Source: Parapedobacter defluvii
Lineage (GTDB): Bacteria; Bacteroidota; Bacteroidia; Sphingobacteriales; Sphingobacteriaceae
Direction of reading: 5' to 3'
DNA: 64,000 nucleotides
NCBI RefSeq assembly: GCF_014642075.1
Contig: NZ_BMIK01000008.1
Location: forward strand, 124,001 to 188,000
Of the stretch, positions 1 through 9,823 are shown piece by piece. The first letter of the stretch is position 1. Every line of letters starts with the position of its first letter. The translations under genes and the position numbers were made by a program. Below the pieces are notes generated by a model. The model did not search any database. It was not told where the DNA came from and worked only from the letters and a program-made list of their open reading frames with translations.

Positions 1-754
1 ACATGAGTTGGTCAATCTTCATATAGAGGGTTACAAATACCGAAGACAGGGCTAGGGGCCACGCATGCTTAAGAAGGTTCTTGGCTACCGTCAGATCAAA
101 CTTCCAATGGAAGGGGTTGTGGTGCTGCGCACGGTAAACATAGAGGTATCCAACCGATAGCAACACGGCGTCTCCGAGTAGCATCCAGATGAAAGCGTCT
201 AAGGGCGCCTTACAGAGGATGAGGGTAAGTTTCACCAGCGCCGACAACAGATTGGCTCCGACCTGCACATACATGATATACTTGCCTTTGGCAATGGACT
301 GGAAATAGCAGTCGATGATGTTGACAGATTGAGCTACGCACATGAACGATACGATGGTTACATAGTTCAACGGTGCTGCTGGGGGTTCGGGCGCGAAGTG
401 GCTGATAAGTAGGTAAGCCAAATAAATCAAGGGGATGGCGGCAAGTCCCGCAAGTAGCCGCAGACGAAATGCAGAACCCAGGATGGTGTGGTGCTGCTGC
501 GGATGCAACAGCAGCTGCCGGGTTACCAGGCTATCGGTTCCCAATGCACTTGCGGCTGCAAAAAAGGATATTAACGCAAGGGGGTAATTGAGAATGCCGG
601 TTTGGGCATCGCCTAGGTAATTGGGGATCGCAATGGCTGTGATCAGCATCTTGATGAACAGGGATCCCACACGGGCCATCAGCAACCAACCGGTATTTTT
701 CAGGTACTTGTCAAAGGCCTGCGCATCAAAACCGGGTAACGAAGGTAGCTTCAT
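1..754 (-). CDS. Polysaccharide/oligosaccharide flippase (Wzx/MATE-like), partial
   Basis: The frame is open from an ATG at 752-754 to the left edge, so the C-terminal part lies outside the window. The visible 251 residues begin MKLPSLPGFDAQAFDKYLKN and continue as alternating hydrophobic helices (for example WLLMARVGSLFIKMLITAIA, then LALISFFAAASALGTDSLVT). This is the N-terminal layout of the oligosaccharide flippase / polysaccharide biosynthesis membrane protein family, which moves lipid-linked glycans across the inner membrane. A Bacteroidota -7 box TATCTTTG lies upstream (777-784, minus strand). It is divergent from the thiol peroxidase gene. No glycan synthesis genes are visible on the available side, so substrate and exact subfamily are unknown. 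Confidence 0.75.
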   Translation of the reverse strand, partial: MKLPSLPGFDAQAFDKYLKNTGWLLMARVGSLFIKMLITAIAIPNYLGDAQTGILNYPLALISFFAAASALGTDSLVTRQLLLHPQQHHTILGSAFRLRLLAGLAAIPLIYLAYLLISHFAPEPPAAPLNYVTIVSFMCVAQSVNIIDCYFQSIAKGKYIMYVQVGANLLSALVKLTLILCKAPLDAFIWMLLGDAVLLSVGYLYVYRAQHHNPFHWKFDLTVAKNLLKHAWPLALSSVFVTLYMKIDQLM

Positions 755-914
755 GAATGCTGTCGGTGTTTTGGCGCAAAGATAGGTGAATATTTAGTAA
801 ATTAACTAGTTTATGGCTGCGCAGCTCTTGTAATATCATTCGGTTGTAATCAAATGCATTAATCTTTTTACATGCCATCGTAATTTGCTAATATTACCCG
901 AAAATTAGTGAACT

Positions 915-1415
915 ATGGCAACTATCACATTCAAAGGTTCCGAAGTGCATACGACTGGAACGCTTCCCGCGGTGGGAAACCAGGCACCTGATTTCAAATT
1001 GACTGACGGCAACTTGTCTGATAAGACATTGACTGATTACCGGGGTAAAAAAATTGTTCTTAATATCTTCCCAAGCATCGATACGGGAACCTGCGCGGCT
1101 TCTGTGAGAGCATTCAATCAGAAGGCTGCGGGACTGGACAATACCGTCGTGCTTTGTATCTCGAAAGACCTGCCGTTTGCTCAAGGGCGTTTTTGTGCTG
1201 CTGAGGGGATCAGCGATGTAGTGACGCTTTCTGAGTATAAGGACAGCAATTTTTCCGATGCCTACCAACTGAAGATTGCCGACGGCCCGTTAGCCGGACT
1301 GTTGAGTCGTGCCGTTGTGGTCATCGACGAAAATGGAAAGGTGGTCTACACGGAACAGGTTCCGGAAATTGCCAATGAACCCAACTATGACGCAGCCCTC
1401 GCGGCAATTTCTTAA
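915..1415 (+). CDS. tpx: Thiol peroxidase (atypical 2-Cys peroxiredoxin)
   Basis: The 166-residue protein has the full length of Tpx. It carries the peroxidatic cysteine in FPSIDTGTCAASVRAFN (Cys60) and the resolving cysteine in GRFCAAEG (Cys94). A further Cys81 lies in VVLCISKDLPFAQ. Tpx reduces hydrogen peroxide and organic, including lipid, hydroperoxides using thioredoxin. No signal peptide is seen, so a cytoplasmic location is expected for this species. The gene starts at ATG 915 and stands alone; the following frame begins immediately after its stop and may be co-transcribed. Family assignment is firm. Confidence 0.95.
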   Translation: MATITFKGSEVHTTGTLPAVGNQAPDFKLTDGNLSDKTLTDYRGKKIVLNIFPSIDTGTCAASVRAFNQKAAGLDNTVVLCISKDLPFAQGRFCAAEGISDVVTLSEYKDSNFSDAYQLKIADGPLAGLLSRAVVVIDENGKVVYTEQVPEIANEPNYDAALAAIS

Positions 1416-1552
1416 TCCTGTACAAAAAGCAGAATAAGATCAAAGCAATAACTCATTTCTACCGATGGGGTATCATTGCTGGCTTTTTAGCTAGTTGTTT
1501 ACACAATCTGCAAGCCCAAATCTGGCCACGCGGCCAGCTAGATACCCCTTAT

Positions 1553-2641
1553 TTGAACATCCCTAAGCGGAAGCAACTGCTGGTGCAGTTGGACATTGAA
1601 AACGGGGGGATGATCAGTAATAATAAACAGGTTCGTGAATCCTTCGGAAACATTTATTATAACGGGATAAACTTCCGGGTTGGATGGCAGACAGACACCG
1701 AAGGCGATAACTATCATCAGCTATACAACTATCCGATCTATGGAATCGGGCTTTATGCCAGCACGTTTCGGAAACCTGAGATAGGCACGCCTACAGCCCT
1801 TTACGGGTTCTTTGCTGCACCTATAAAAGTAGGCCGATTTAAGCGATGGGATTTTAATTATCGGATTTCGCTGGGATTGGCCAGCAATTTTGAGCCGTAT
1901 GATGAAGAAAATAACCCGTTGAATATCCTATTGGGTACACACCGGAATGTCTTCATTGACTTGGGTGCACAGGCAAATTACCGGCTGAACAATCACCTCC
2001 AATTGGGAGCTGGATTATCATTCCACCACTTTTCCAACGGTTCAATCAGGCAGCCCAATAAGGGTATTAACCTACTGCCCCTGAGTGTAACAATGACCTA
2101 CGTTCCCTACAGGCAGACACCCGATTTTACCAAGCACGAATTACCCGAGCTTGATGAAAAAGGACAGATTCATTTGCATTACGCTTTCGGTATTAAGCAA
2201 TTTGAACCGCAGAACAGGAAACGGTATTTCAAGTCTACGGTTGGTATGTATTGGAGTTACGCCGTGGGTTACAAATGGCGCCTCGGTGTAGGTGGAGACC
2301 TGTTTTATTCCGATTCGGGTAACCAACCCGAAATTGCTGGCGATGCGCTCAATAAGATCGGATCCATGCTTTCAGGAGGCCCCGCATTCTATATCGATCA
2401 TGTGCTGACAAAGCGGTTGTACCTCAACGGTAACATTGGTGTCTATGTGCATCGCAACCATTTCAACGGCGAAATCAAGCCCGTTTTTCTGCGTATAGGC
2501 ACACGTTATAAAGTCTGGAAAAATGCTTATGCGGGTGTATCCATCAAAGCCCACGCGGGAAAAGCTGACTTTGTGGAGTGGACAATGGGATATACCATAC
2601 AACAAAGAAAGAGCCGTTCACCGGAGCCGATAAGCCCCTGA
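1553..2641 (+). CDS. PagL-like lipid A deacylase (acyloxyacyl hydrolase family), start uncertain
   Basis: An outer-membrane beta-barrel-like protein with the lipid A 3-O-deacylase signature LSFHHFSNGSIRQPNKGIN; by family analogy the catalytic pair is His159 and Ser161 (numbering from TTG 1553). The family removes an acyl chain from lipid A in the outer membrane. The TTG at 1553 begins a protein without a signal peptide, yet the same frame is open back to 1391 and encodes a signal-peptide-like stretch, RWGIIAGFLASCLHNLQAQ, just upstream. That stretch contains no ATG, GTG or TTG; the only common alternative is CTG at 1418, three bases after the tpx stop. Translation therefore probably starts at a rare codon between 1418 and about 1475, or the true start has been lost. 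Confidence 0.75.
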   Translation: MNIPKRKQLLVQLDIENGGMISNNKQVRESFGNIYYNGINFRVGWQTDTEGDNYHQLYNYPIYGIGLYASTFRKPEIGTPTALYGFFAAPIKVGRFKRWDFNYRISLGLASNFEPYDEENNPLNILLGTHRNVFIDLGAQANYRLNNHLQLGAGLSFHHFSNGSIRQPNKGINLLPLSVTMTYVPYRQTPDFTKHELPELDEKGQIHLHYAFGIKQFEPQNRKRYFKSTVGMYWSYAVGYKWRLGVGGDLFYSDSGNQPEIAGDALNKIGSMLSGGPAFYIDHVLTKRLYLNGNIGVYVHRNHFNGEIKPVFLRIGTRYKVWKNAYAGVSIKAHAGKADFVEWTMGYTIQQRKSRSPEPISP

Positions 2642-2643
2642 GG

Positions 2644-4314
<1,671 letters not shown>

Positions 4315-4965
4315 TCAGTCTTCTATGACTTCACTGTTGTAACTTTCAGGTTCTATGACCTCTTCTTTGAAATATCGCTTTTGGTATAAAAGTATTAATG
4401 CAACTCCAACGGTAATGGCGGAGTCAGCGATGTTGAATACGGGCCTGAAGAAAAGAAAATCTTCTCCGCCCCATATCGGAAACCATGAGGGAAAATGACC
4501 CTGAACCAACGGGAAATAGAGCATATCCACAACTTTTCCATGAAGCAAACCAGCATATCCTCCTCCGGCCGGGAAAAGTTCTGCTTTCTCGAACCACGTA
4601 CTTTCGCTGAATATCAAGCCATAGAAAGTGGAGTCGATAATATTGCCCATGGCTCCCGCAAAAATAAGCGCAACATTGAGAATAAAGCCCCTGTGGTACT
4701 TGCGTTTGATCATGTAATGAAGCCCATAGCCAATCCCGATTACTGCTGCGATACGAAATAAAGACAGGGCCAGTTTGCCGGCTTCACCTCCGAATTCAAG
4801 GCCGAAAGCCATTCCATTGTTTTCGGTAAAATGGATGATGAACCAATCACCCAGAATTTTATACTCCTGACCAAGCGTCATGTTAAGCTTAATCCATAAC
4901 TTGAAAATTTGATCAATAAGGAGTACTGACACGATCAGTATGACGGGTTTGGTATAGCCTTTCAT
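4315..4965 (-). CDS. lspA: Lipoprotein signal peptidase (signal peptidase II)
   Basis: A 216-residue integral membrane aspartic protease that cleaves the signal peptide from lipoproteins after lipid modification of the +1 cysteine. The two catalytic aspartates are in GAMGNIIDSTFYG (Asp111) and VFNIADSAITVG (Asp181), with hydrophobic helices around them. It is longer than the about 165 residues of the Escherichia coli enzyme because of an insert between the two motifs, which contains LFPAGGGYAGLLHGKVVDM, and a charged C-terminal tail. Both are usual in Bacteroidota. It lies between the TraR/DksA-like gene and pgi on the same strand. Many lipoproteins in the window are expected substrates. Confidence 0.96.
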   Translation of the reverse strand: MKGYTKPVILIVSVLLIDQIFKLWIKLNMTLGQEYKILGDWFIIHFTENNGMAFGLEFGGEAGKLALSLFRIAAVIGIGYGLHYMIKRKYHRGFILNVALIFAGAMGNIIDSTFYGLIFSESTWFEKAELFPAGGGYAGLLHGKVVDMLYFPLVQGHFPSWFPIWGGEDFLFFRPVFNIADSAITVGVALILLYQKRYFKEEVIEPESYNSEVIED

Positions 4966-4972
4966 GGTTTAT

Positions 4973-5048
4973 AGCTATCGGCTATCAGCGATCAGCTATC
5001 GGTTTGCCAGCAGGTTCAAAAGCTGATTTCCGATTACTGATTGCTGAC
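4973..5048. repeat. Heptanucleotide repeat blocks, inverted, between two operon genes
   Basis: Four 7-nt units AGCTATC, GGCTATC, AGCGATC, AGCTATC run from 4973 to 5000. After 20 unrelated bases, four more units AGCTGAT, TTCCGAT, TACTGAT, TGCTGAC run from 5021 to 5048. The second block resembles the reverse complement of the first (about 15 of 19 positions match between 4985-5003 and the complement of 5030-5048), so the transcript could fold. The blocks fill nearly all of the 90-bp gap between lspA and the TraR/DksA-like gene. Confidence 0.75.
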
Positions 5049-5055
5049 GGCCTGA

Positions 5056-5442
5056 TTAATACTGTTTCAACTTGGCTTCCATGCTTAATGTGGTGTGGGG
5101 CACAGCACGGAGCCGTTCTTTTTGGATGAGCTTGCCTGTCTCGCGGCAGATACCGTAGGTCTTGTTTTCAATGCGTACCAAAGCAGCTTCCAGGTTATCA
5201 ATGAATTTTTTCTGACGAGCTGCCAATTGATTGGTCTGCTCTTTTTCCAATGTGGCTGATCCGTCTTCCAGCGTCTTAAACGTGCCTGCCGTATCGTCAG
5301 TTCCATTGGCATTGCTGCTATTCAGTGATTTGGTCAGGGATGACAATTCTTCTTTCGCTACGCGGAGTTTCTCCAGGATGATTTCCTTGAATTCCTGTAG
5401 CTCAGCATCACTATACCGTGTTTTTTCGTTGTTATTTGACAT
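5056..5442 (-). CDS. TraR/DksA family protein without zinc-finger cysteines
   Basis: A 128-residue protein starting MSNNNEKTRYSDAELQEFKE. The N-terminal half is a predicted coiled coil and the end carries the DksA-like motif YGICRETGKLIQKERLRAVP. DksA-type proteins bind the RNA polymerase secondary channel. Of the four zinc cysteines of classic DksA only one is left (YGIC); the partner positions are E, T and others, as is common in Bacteroidota members. I chose ATG 5442, four bases after the ileS stop, rather than the in-frame ATG at 5460 that would overlap ileS by 14 bases. It is probably co-transcribed with ileS and lspA. Confidence 0.85.
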   Translation of the reverse strand: MSNNNEKTRYSDAELQEFKEIILEKLRVAKEELSSLTKSLNSSNANGTDDTAGTFKTLEDGSATLEKEQTNQLAARQKKFIDNLEAALVRIENKTYGICRETGKLIQKERLRAVPHTTLSMEAKLKQY

Positions 5443-5446
5443 AATT

Positions 5447-8400
5447 TTACACTTTTTCAATTAAAACATTCATCTCCTTTTCAGCGATCTCTATTGTGTC
5501 TCCCATAGCGAGGCTATCCTCAAATATCAAAGAGTCTGCCAATATCTCGGTGCGAATATAAGATAAATTACCCTGAGCAGCGGTAGCGATGTCGGGAATG
5601 TTGCTTAGACAGACCCGGATTCGGTCGGTTACCTCAAGTCCGTGCTCTTTGCGGAGATTTTGGATTCGGTTTACCAGCTCGCGCGAAATGCCCTCATTCT
5701 TAAGTTCGGGGGTGATGTGGATGTCCAGCGCCACGGTGAGGTTGCCCAGGTTGGCTACCTGCCAGCCGGCAACGTCCTCGGCAATAATTTCCACGTCATT
5801 TAGCTGTATGATGTATTCCGTAGGAAGCGAAGCGGAATCATCACCCCCTGGATTGCGTATTGTGATCTGACCGTTGCGCTCCAGCAGGGCAATCTCATCG
5901 GCGGTAAACGCCTGGATGACTCCGGCGACTTCCTTCATGTCCTTGCCTACTTTTGGCCCCAGGGTTTTGAAATTGGGCTTGATTTTCTTTTTGATGATGC
6001 CCGATGTATCGGTAATAAACTCAATTTCTTTGATGTTGGTTTCAGAAAGGATCAGATCTTTGACCGTTTCCACTTTGCGCTGAAAATCGTCGTCAAGTAC
6101 GGGCAGCAGGACTTTATTCAGCGGTTGCCGTACATTGATGCCGGTTTTCTTGCGTAGCGATAACGTCAGTGACGAAATATCCTGAGCCAGGGCCATGCGA
6201 TCTTCCAGATCTTTATCGACCAAATCCGGGTGATATGCGGGGAAATCAGCTAAATGAACCGATTCTGCAGATTCTTTGCCGGTTACACCGTTCAGGTCCA
6301 AGTACAGTTGGTCGCTGAAAAACGGTGCGATGGGCGACATCAGCTTGGCGATGGTATCTAAGCAGGTATAAAGCGTTTGATAGGCCGAGATTTTATCGGA
6401 TGTATAATCGCCTTTCCAAAACCGTCTGCGGCACAGCCGCACATACCAGTTACTCAGATGTTCATCCACAAATGTTTGAATAGCCCGGGCTGCTTTGGTA
6501 GGTTCAAAGTCGGCATAGTAACCGTCCACTTCTTGGGTCAAACTATTGAGCAGGGAGATAATCCAGCGGTCTATCTCCGGCCGGCTCGCAATGGGTAAAT
6601 CGGGCTCGCTGTAAGCAAACTTATCAATGTTGGCGTACAATGCAAAGAATGCATAGGTATTGTACAACGTACCGAAGAATTTGCGGCGAACCTCATCCAA
6701 CCCCTCTTCATTGAATTTAAGGTTATCCCAGGGGGCGGCATTGCTGATCATATACCAACGCGTGGCATCGGCACTGTATTGCTCAATGGTAGCAAAGGGA
6801 TCGACTGCATTGCCCAGCCTTTTTGACATTTTGTTGCCGTTTTTATCCAGCACCAAGCCATTGGAGACCACATTTTTGAAAGCAACGGAATGCCGGAGCA
6901 TGGTGGAGATAGCGTGCAGGGTGAAAAACCAACCCCGGGTCTGATCGACCCCTTCGGCGATGAAATCCGCCGGATAGGCGCCCTCAAATGCCGCATTGAA
7001 TGGCGTGTCACTGCCCGCAGCAAGCTTCTGCTGGTCCAACCCCCATTGCGCGAAAGGCATGGCTCCACTGTCGAACCATACGTCGATGAGGTCGGGCTCG
7101 CGGTAGAGTTTTTGTCCGGCATCCGATACCAGGACGACATCGTCTACATACGGACGGTGCAGGTCAAGTTCCGCTGTATCGAATTTGCTCAGATACGCTT
7201 GCAGTTTAGCTTTCTCAGCCTCATCGAGCACATCCGAAGACAGACTGCTTTCAATCCGTGTTTTCAGCTCGGCGATCGATCCGATGCAAATCTCTTCGTT
7301 TTCATCGGCACTGCGCCAAATAGGCAGCGGCGTGCCCCAATAGCGGGAACGTGAGAGGTTCCAGTCTACCAGGTTTTCCAGCCAGTTGCCAAAACGGCCG
7401 GTACCGGTCGCTTCCGGTTTCCAGTTGATGGTTTTATTGAGCGCCACCAATTCATCTTTTACCGCCGTGGTACGGATAAACCAGCTGTCCAGTGGATAAT
7501 AAAGGATGGGCTTGTCCGTACGCCAGCAATGGGGGTAGCTGTGCTCGTATTTTTTGACCTCAAAGGCTTTATTTTCCTCTTTCAGCTTGATGGCAATCAG
7601 CACATCGGTGGGTTTAAACCCTGCTGCCGACCGCTCTTCGTCGCTGTAATATTCTTCTTTAACAAACCGACCGCCAAATTCACCGATTTCCTTCACGAAT
7701 CGGCCCCGTTTGTCAACGATGGGGACATCCTTCCCGTTTTCGTCTTTCACGAATACACCCGGCACATCGTTTTCCTTGCTGACACGGAAGTCATCCGCAC
7801 CGAACGTTGCAGAAGAGTGCACAATACCCGTACCGTCCTCCGTAGTAACGAAGTCGCCCGCAATGACACGGAAGGCCTTTTGCTCCAGTTCTTCGTTGGT
7901 AACATAGGGCAGCAACTGATGGTAACGGAGATTGACTAATTCGGCACCCGAAAATTCTCCCCGGATTTCCCAAGGAATGATCTTGTCTCCCTGTTTGTAA
8001 TCTTTCAGCGGAATGGCCTGGCCTTCTGATTTAAAATATCTGCTGACCAATTCCTTAGCCAGTATCACACTTACGGATTCAAATGTATATTGATTAAAGG
8101 TGCGGATTTTGACATAACGGATGTCCTTTCCGACCACCAACGCACTATTCGCGGGCAGTGTCCAGGGCGTGGTCGTCCAGGCAAGGATTGCCGTATCCTC
8201 GTTTTCGTCCTCAAAAAGGGCCGCCATGGCAGGGTGTACCTGGTCACGTTTGAGGCGGAACTCGGCAACGATGGTGGTATCCTTCAGGGGCTTGTACGTG
8301 CCCGGCTGGTTGAGCTCATGGGAACTGAGACCCGTACCGGCGGCCGGCGAATAAGGCTGTATGGTATATCCTTTGTAAAGCAGCCCTTTCTTGTAGAGTT

Positions 8401-8890
8401 CTTTCAAGATCCACCAAAGGGTTTCGATGTATTCGTTTTCGTAGGTGATGTATGGGTTTTCCAGGTCTACCCAATACCCCATTTTTTCAGTGAGGTCATT
8501 CCACACATCGGTGTATTTCATGACCTCCCGGCGGCATGCTGCATTGTAGTCGGCTACCGAAATCGTCTTACCAATGTCTTCTTTAGTGATACCCAGGGTT
8601 TTTTCGACAGCAAGTTCAATCGGCAGCCCATGGGTGTCCCATCCACCTTTGCGTTTTACCTGATAGCCTTTTAAGGTTTTATAGCGGCAGAAAATATCCT
8701 TAATGGTGCGTGCCATTACATGATGGATCCCCGGCATGCCATTGGCTGAAGGGGGGCCTTCATAAAAAGTATAAGGCCTTTCTGCCGGACGCTGGGAAAT
8801 GCTTTTTTCAAAGATTTTCTCTGCTTGCCAGCGGGCCAATACCTCTTTGCCGATTTCGGATAAATGAAGCTGCTTATATTCCTTGTACAT
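5447..8890 (-). CDS. ileS: Isoleucyl-tRNA synthetase, type-2-like with GxHH motif
   Basis: A 1147-residue class I aminoacyl-tRNA synthetase that charges tRNA-Ile and edits valine. The HxGH signature is replaced by GIHH in PPSANGMPGIHHVMAR (residues 54-57), and the second signature is NKMSKRLGNAVDP. The editing domain and the C-terminal region are full length. The start is ATG 8890 (MYKEYKQLHLSEIGKEVLAR), matching family N-termini; 72 upstream in-frame codons to 9106 are not protein-like. A TATCTTTG box lies at 8919-8926 on the minus strand. No T-box leader is seen. The gene heads the ileS - TraR/DksA-like - lspA - pgi series. Confidence 0.96.
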   Translation of the reverse strand: MYKEYKQLHLSEIGKEVLARWQAEKIFEKSISQRPAERPYTFYEGPPSANGMPGIHHVMARTIKDIFCRYKTLKGYQVKRKGGWDTHGLPIELAVEKTLGITKEDIGKTISVADYNAACRREVMKYTDVWNDLTEKMGYWVDLENPYITYENEYIETLWWILKELYKKGLLYKGYTIQPYSPAAGTGLSSHELNQPGTYKPLKDTTIVAEFRLKRDQVHPAMAALFEDENEDTAILAWTTTPWTLPANSALVVGKDIRYVKIRTFNQYTFESVSVILAKELVSRYFKSEGQAIPLKDYKQGDKIIPWEIRGEFSGAELVNLRYHQLLPYVTNEELEQKAFRVIAGDFVTTEDGTGIVHSSATFGADDFRVSKENDVPGVFVKDENGKDVPIVDKRGRFVKEIGEFGGRFVKEEYYSDEERSAAGFKPTDVLIAIKLKEENKAFEVKKYEHSYPHCWRTDKPILYYPLDSWFIRTTAVKDELVALNKTINWKPEATGTGRFGNWLENLVDWNLSRSRYWGTPLPIWRSADENEEICIGSIAELKTRIESSLSSDVLDEAEKAKLQAYLSKFDTAELDLHRPYVDDVVLVSDAGQKLYREPDLIDVWFDSGAMPFAQWGLDQQKLAAGSDTPFNAAFEGAYPADFIAEGVDQTRGWFFTLHAISTMLRHSVAFKNVVSNGLVLDKNGNKMSKRLGNAVDPFATIEQYSADATRWYMISNAAPWDNLKFNEEGLDEVRRKFFGTLYNTYAFFALYANIDKFAYSEPDLPIASRPEIDRWIISLLNSLTQEVDGYYADFEPTKAARAIQTFVDEHLSNWYVRLCRRRFWKGDYTSDKISAYQTLYTCLDTIAKLMSPIAPFFSDQLYLDLNGVTGKESAESVHLADFPAYHPDLVDKDLEDRMALAQDISSLTLSLRKKTGINVRQPLNKVLLPVLDDDFQRKVETVKDLILSETNIKEIEFITDTSGIIKKKIKPNFKTLGPKVGKDMKEVAGVIQAFTADEIALLERNGQITIRNPGGDDSASLPTEYIIQLNDVEIIAEDVAGWQVANLGNLTVALDIHITPELKNEGISRELVNRIQNLRKEHGLEVTDRIRVCLSNIPDIATAAQGNLSYIRTEILADSLIFEDSLAMGDTIEIAEKEMNVLIEKV

Positions 8891-8918
8891 CAATTGTTTG
8901 TGTTCAAAAATGAGGATG

Positions 8919-8926
8919 CAAAGATA
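8919..8926 (-). promoter_or_regulatory. -7 box TATCTTTG of ileS
   Basis: An exact match to the Bacteroidota -7 consensus TAnnTTTG, 28 bases upstream of the ileS ATG. I do not see a clear TTG at the -33 position, so this is a partial promoter match. Confidence 0.45.
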
Positions 8927-9098
8927 GTGAATTAGTACGAAAGGAAAAAAGGAGATGTGATTCGGGCGGTTGCTCCTCAACTGGAATCGGTTCGCGCTGC
9001 TCCCAATTGCTATGTTTCGTCTGCAAGCCGCCCGAATTGTTGAGGATATCTTTACAAAAGAGAAGACTAATGTTGGTTTAAGACAACTGTAGTTCGTC

Positions 9099-9285
9099 CT
9101 TACCAATTACATACCTGTTTGATACCTTTTGTTTACCGTTTTGGTAAGGCCGAGGTAAGGAATTGGTAAAGAAATGGTAAAGCGGAGGTAAGGGATTGGT
9201 AAGCGAGAAGTAAGGAAAGCGTAAGGAAGAACTATGGGAAAGGTATAGAAAGGGTAAAACTTTGGTACGTGAATGGTATAGAAGC
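9099..9285. repeat. 11-nt periodic tandem array with orientation switch
   Basis: Thirteen consecutive 11-nt units start at 9143, 9154, 9165 and so on to 9275 without a single phase slip. Most begin GGTA (consensus GGTAAGGAANN); the exceptions are AGTA at 9209, CGTA at 9220 and ACTA at 9231. Four units to the left (from 9099, 9110, 9121 and 9132) keep the TA step in the same 11-nt phase. They carry TACC, the reverse complement of GGTA, except for the variant letters around it. The junction forms the hairpin TTACC-GTTTT-GGTAA. The array fills most of the 480-bp gap between the iscA-type gene and ileS; the rest of that gap (8891-9098, 9286-9371) holds only the ileS promoter region and nothing else I recognise. 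Confidence 0.85.
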
Positions 9286-9371
9286 AGAAGCATCTTGAAA
9301 AAACGAGCGTACTGCCTTTAATGAATTAAGGCAGAAGCTAACGTGGAAATAACTTCTTTAGTGGATAAGAC

Positions 9372-9725
9372 TTACGCGGAAAACGACGACCCGCACCCGC
9401 AGGTGCTGCTCGCGTTCGGATTATTGAATGTAAACCCGCGGGCATCAAGGCCATTTTTAAAATCGATTTCCATGCCTGCAAGGTATAGACCATGGGCCTT
9501 GTTCATAAACACACGTATTCCTTCAATATCGTATTCGGAGTCTCCTTCTTTCTTCTGGTCGAAGCCCAACACATAGTTCATACCGGCACATCCGCCTCCT
9601 TCGACACCTACCCGCAGTCCAAAATCATCCGATATTTCCTGTTGCTCTTTTAGTTTTTTGAGTTCGCTGACGGCGCCGGGTGTCAACGTCAGCGGAGCTG
9701 AGGGTGAAAGCGTTGCTGTACTCAT
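9372..9725 (-). CDS. HesB/IscA family iron-sulfur cluster assembly protein
   Basis: A 117-residue A-type Fe-S carrier. The three conserved cysteines are present: one in EGGGCAGMNYVLGF and two in the C-terminal STCGCGSSF. The family holds an Fe-S cluster or iron and passes it to target proteins. ATG 9725 (MSTATLSPSAPLTLTPGAVS) is chosen over an ATG seven codons upstream because it matches family N-termini. No other isc or suf gene is adjacent. A TATTTTTG box (9752-9759, minus strand) lies upstream and could be its promoter. Confidence 0.92.
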   Translation of the reverse strand: MSTATLSPSAPLTLTPGAVSELKKLKEQQEISDDFGLRVGVEGGGCAGMNYVLGFDQKKEGDSEYDIEGIRVFMNKAHGLYLAGMEIDFKNGLDARGFTFNNPNASSTCGCGSSFSA

Positions 9726-9823
9726 CGTATGCTGATTTAAATTCAAACAAACAAAAATACATAAATTTCCCCACTTTTGCAGATAAATGTGGATTTTTAC
9801 GTTCCATAAACAAAGCAGACAGG

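Noticed and set aside
8891-9098. T-box riboswitch before ileS
   Set aside because: No T-box consensus or antiterminator/terminator pair is visible, and T-boxes are not typical of this phylum.
8891-9106. N-terminal extension of IleRS by 72 codons
   Set aside because: The residues do not resemble IleRS, and the promoter box and the natural family start (ATG 8890) lie inside or after it.
9099-9285. CRISPR array at the 11-nt repeat
   Set aside because: Units are contiguous, 11 nt long, with no unique spacers and no cas genes in the window.
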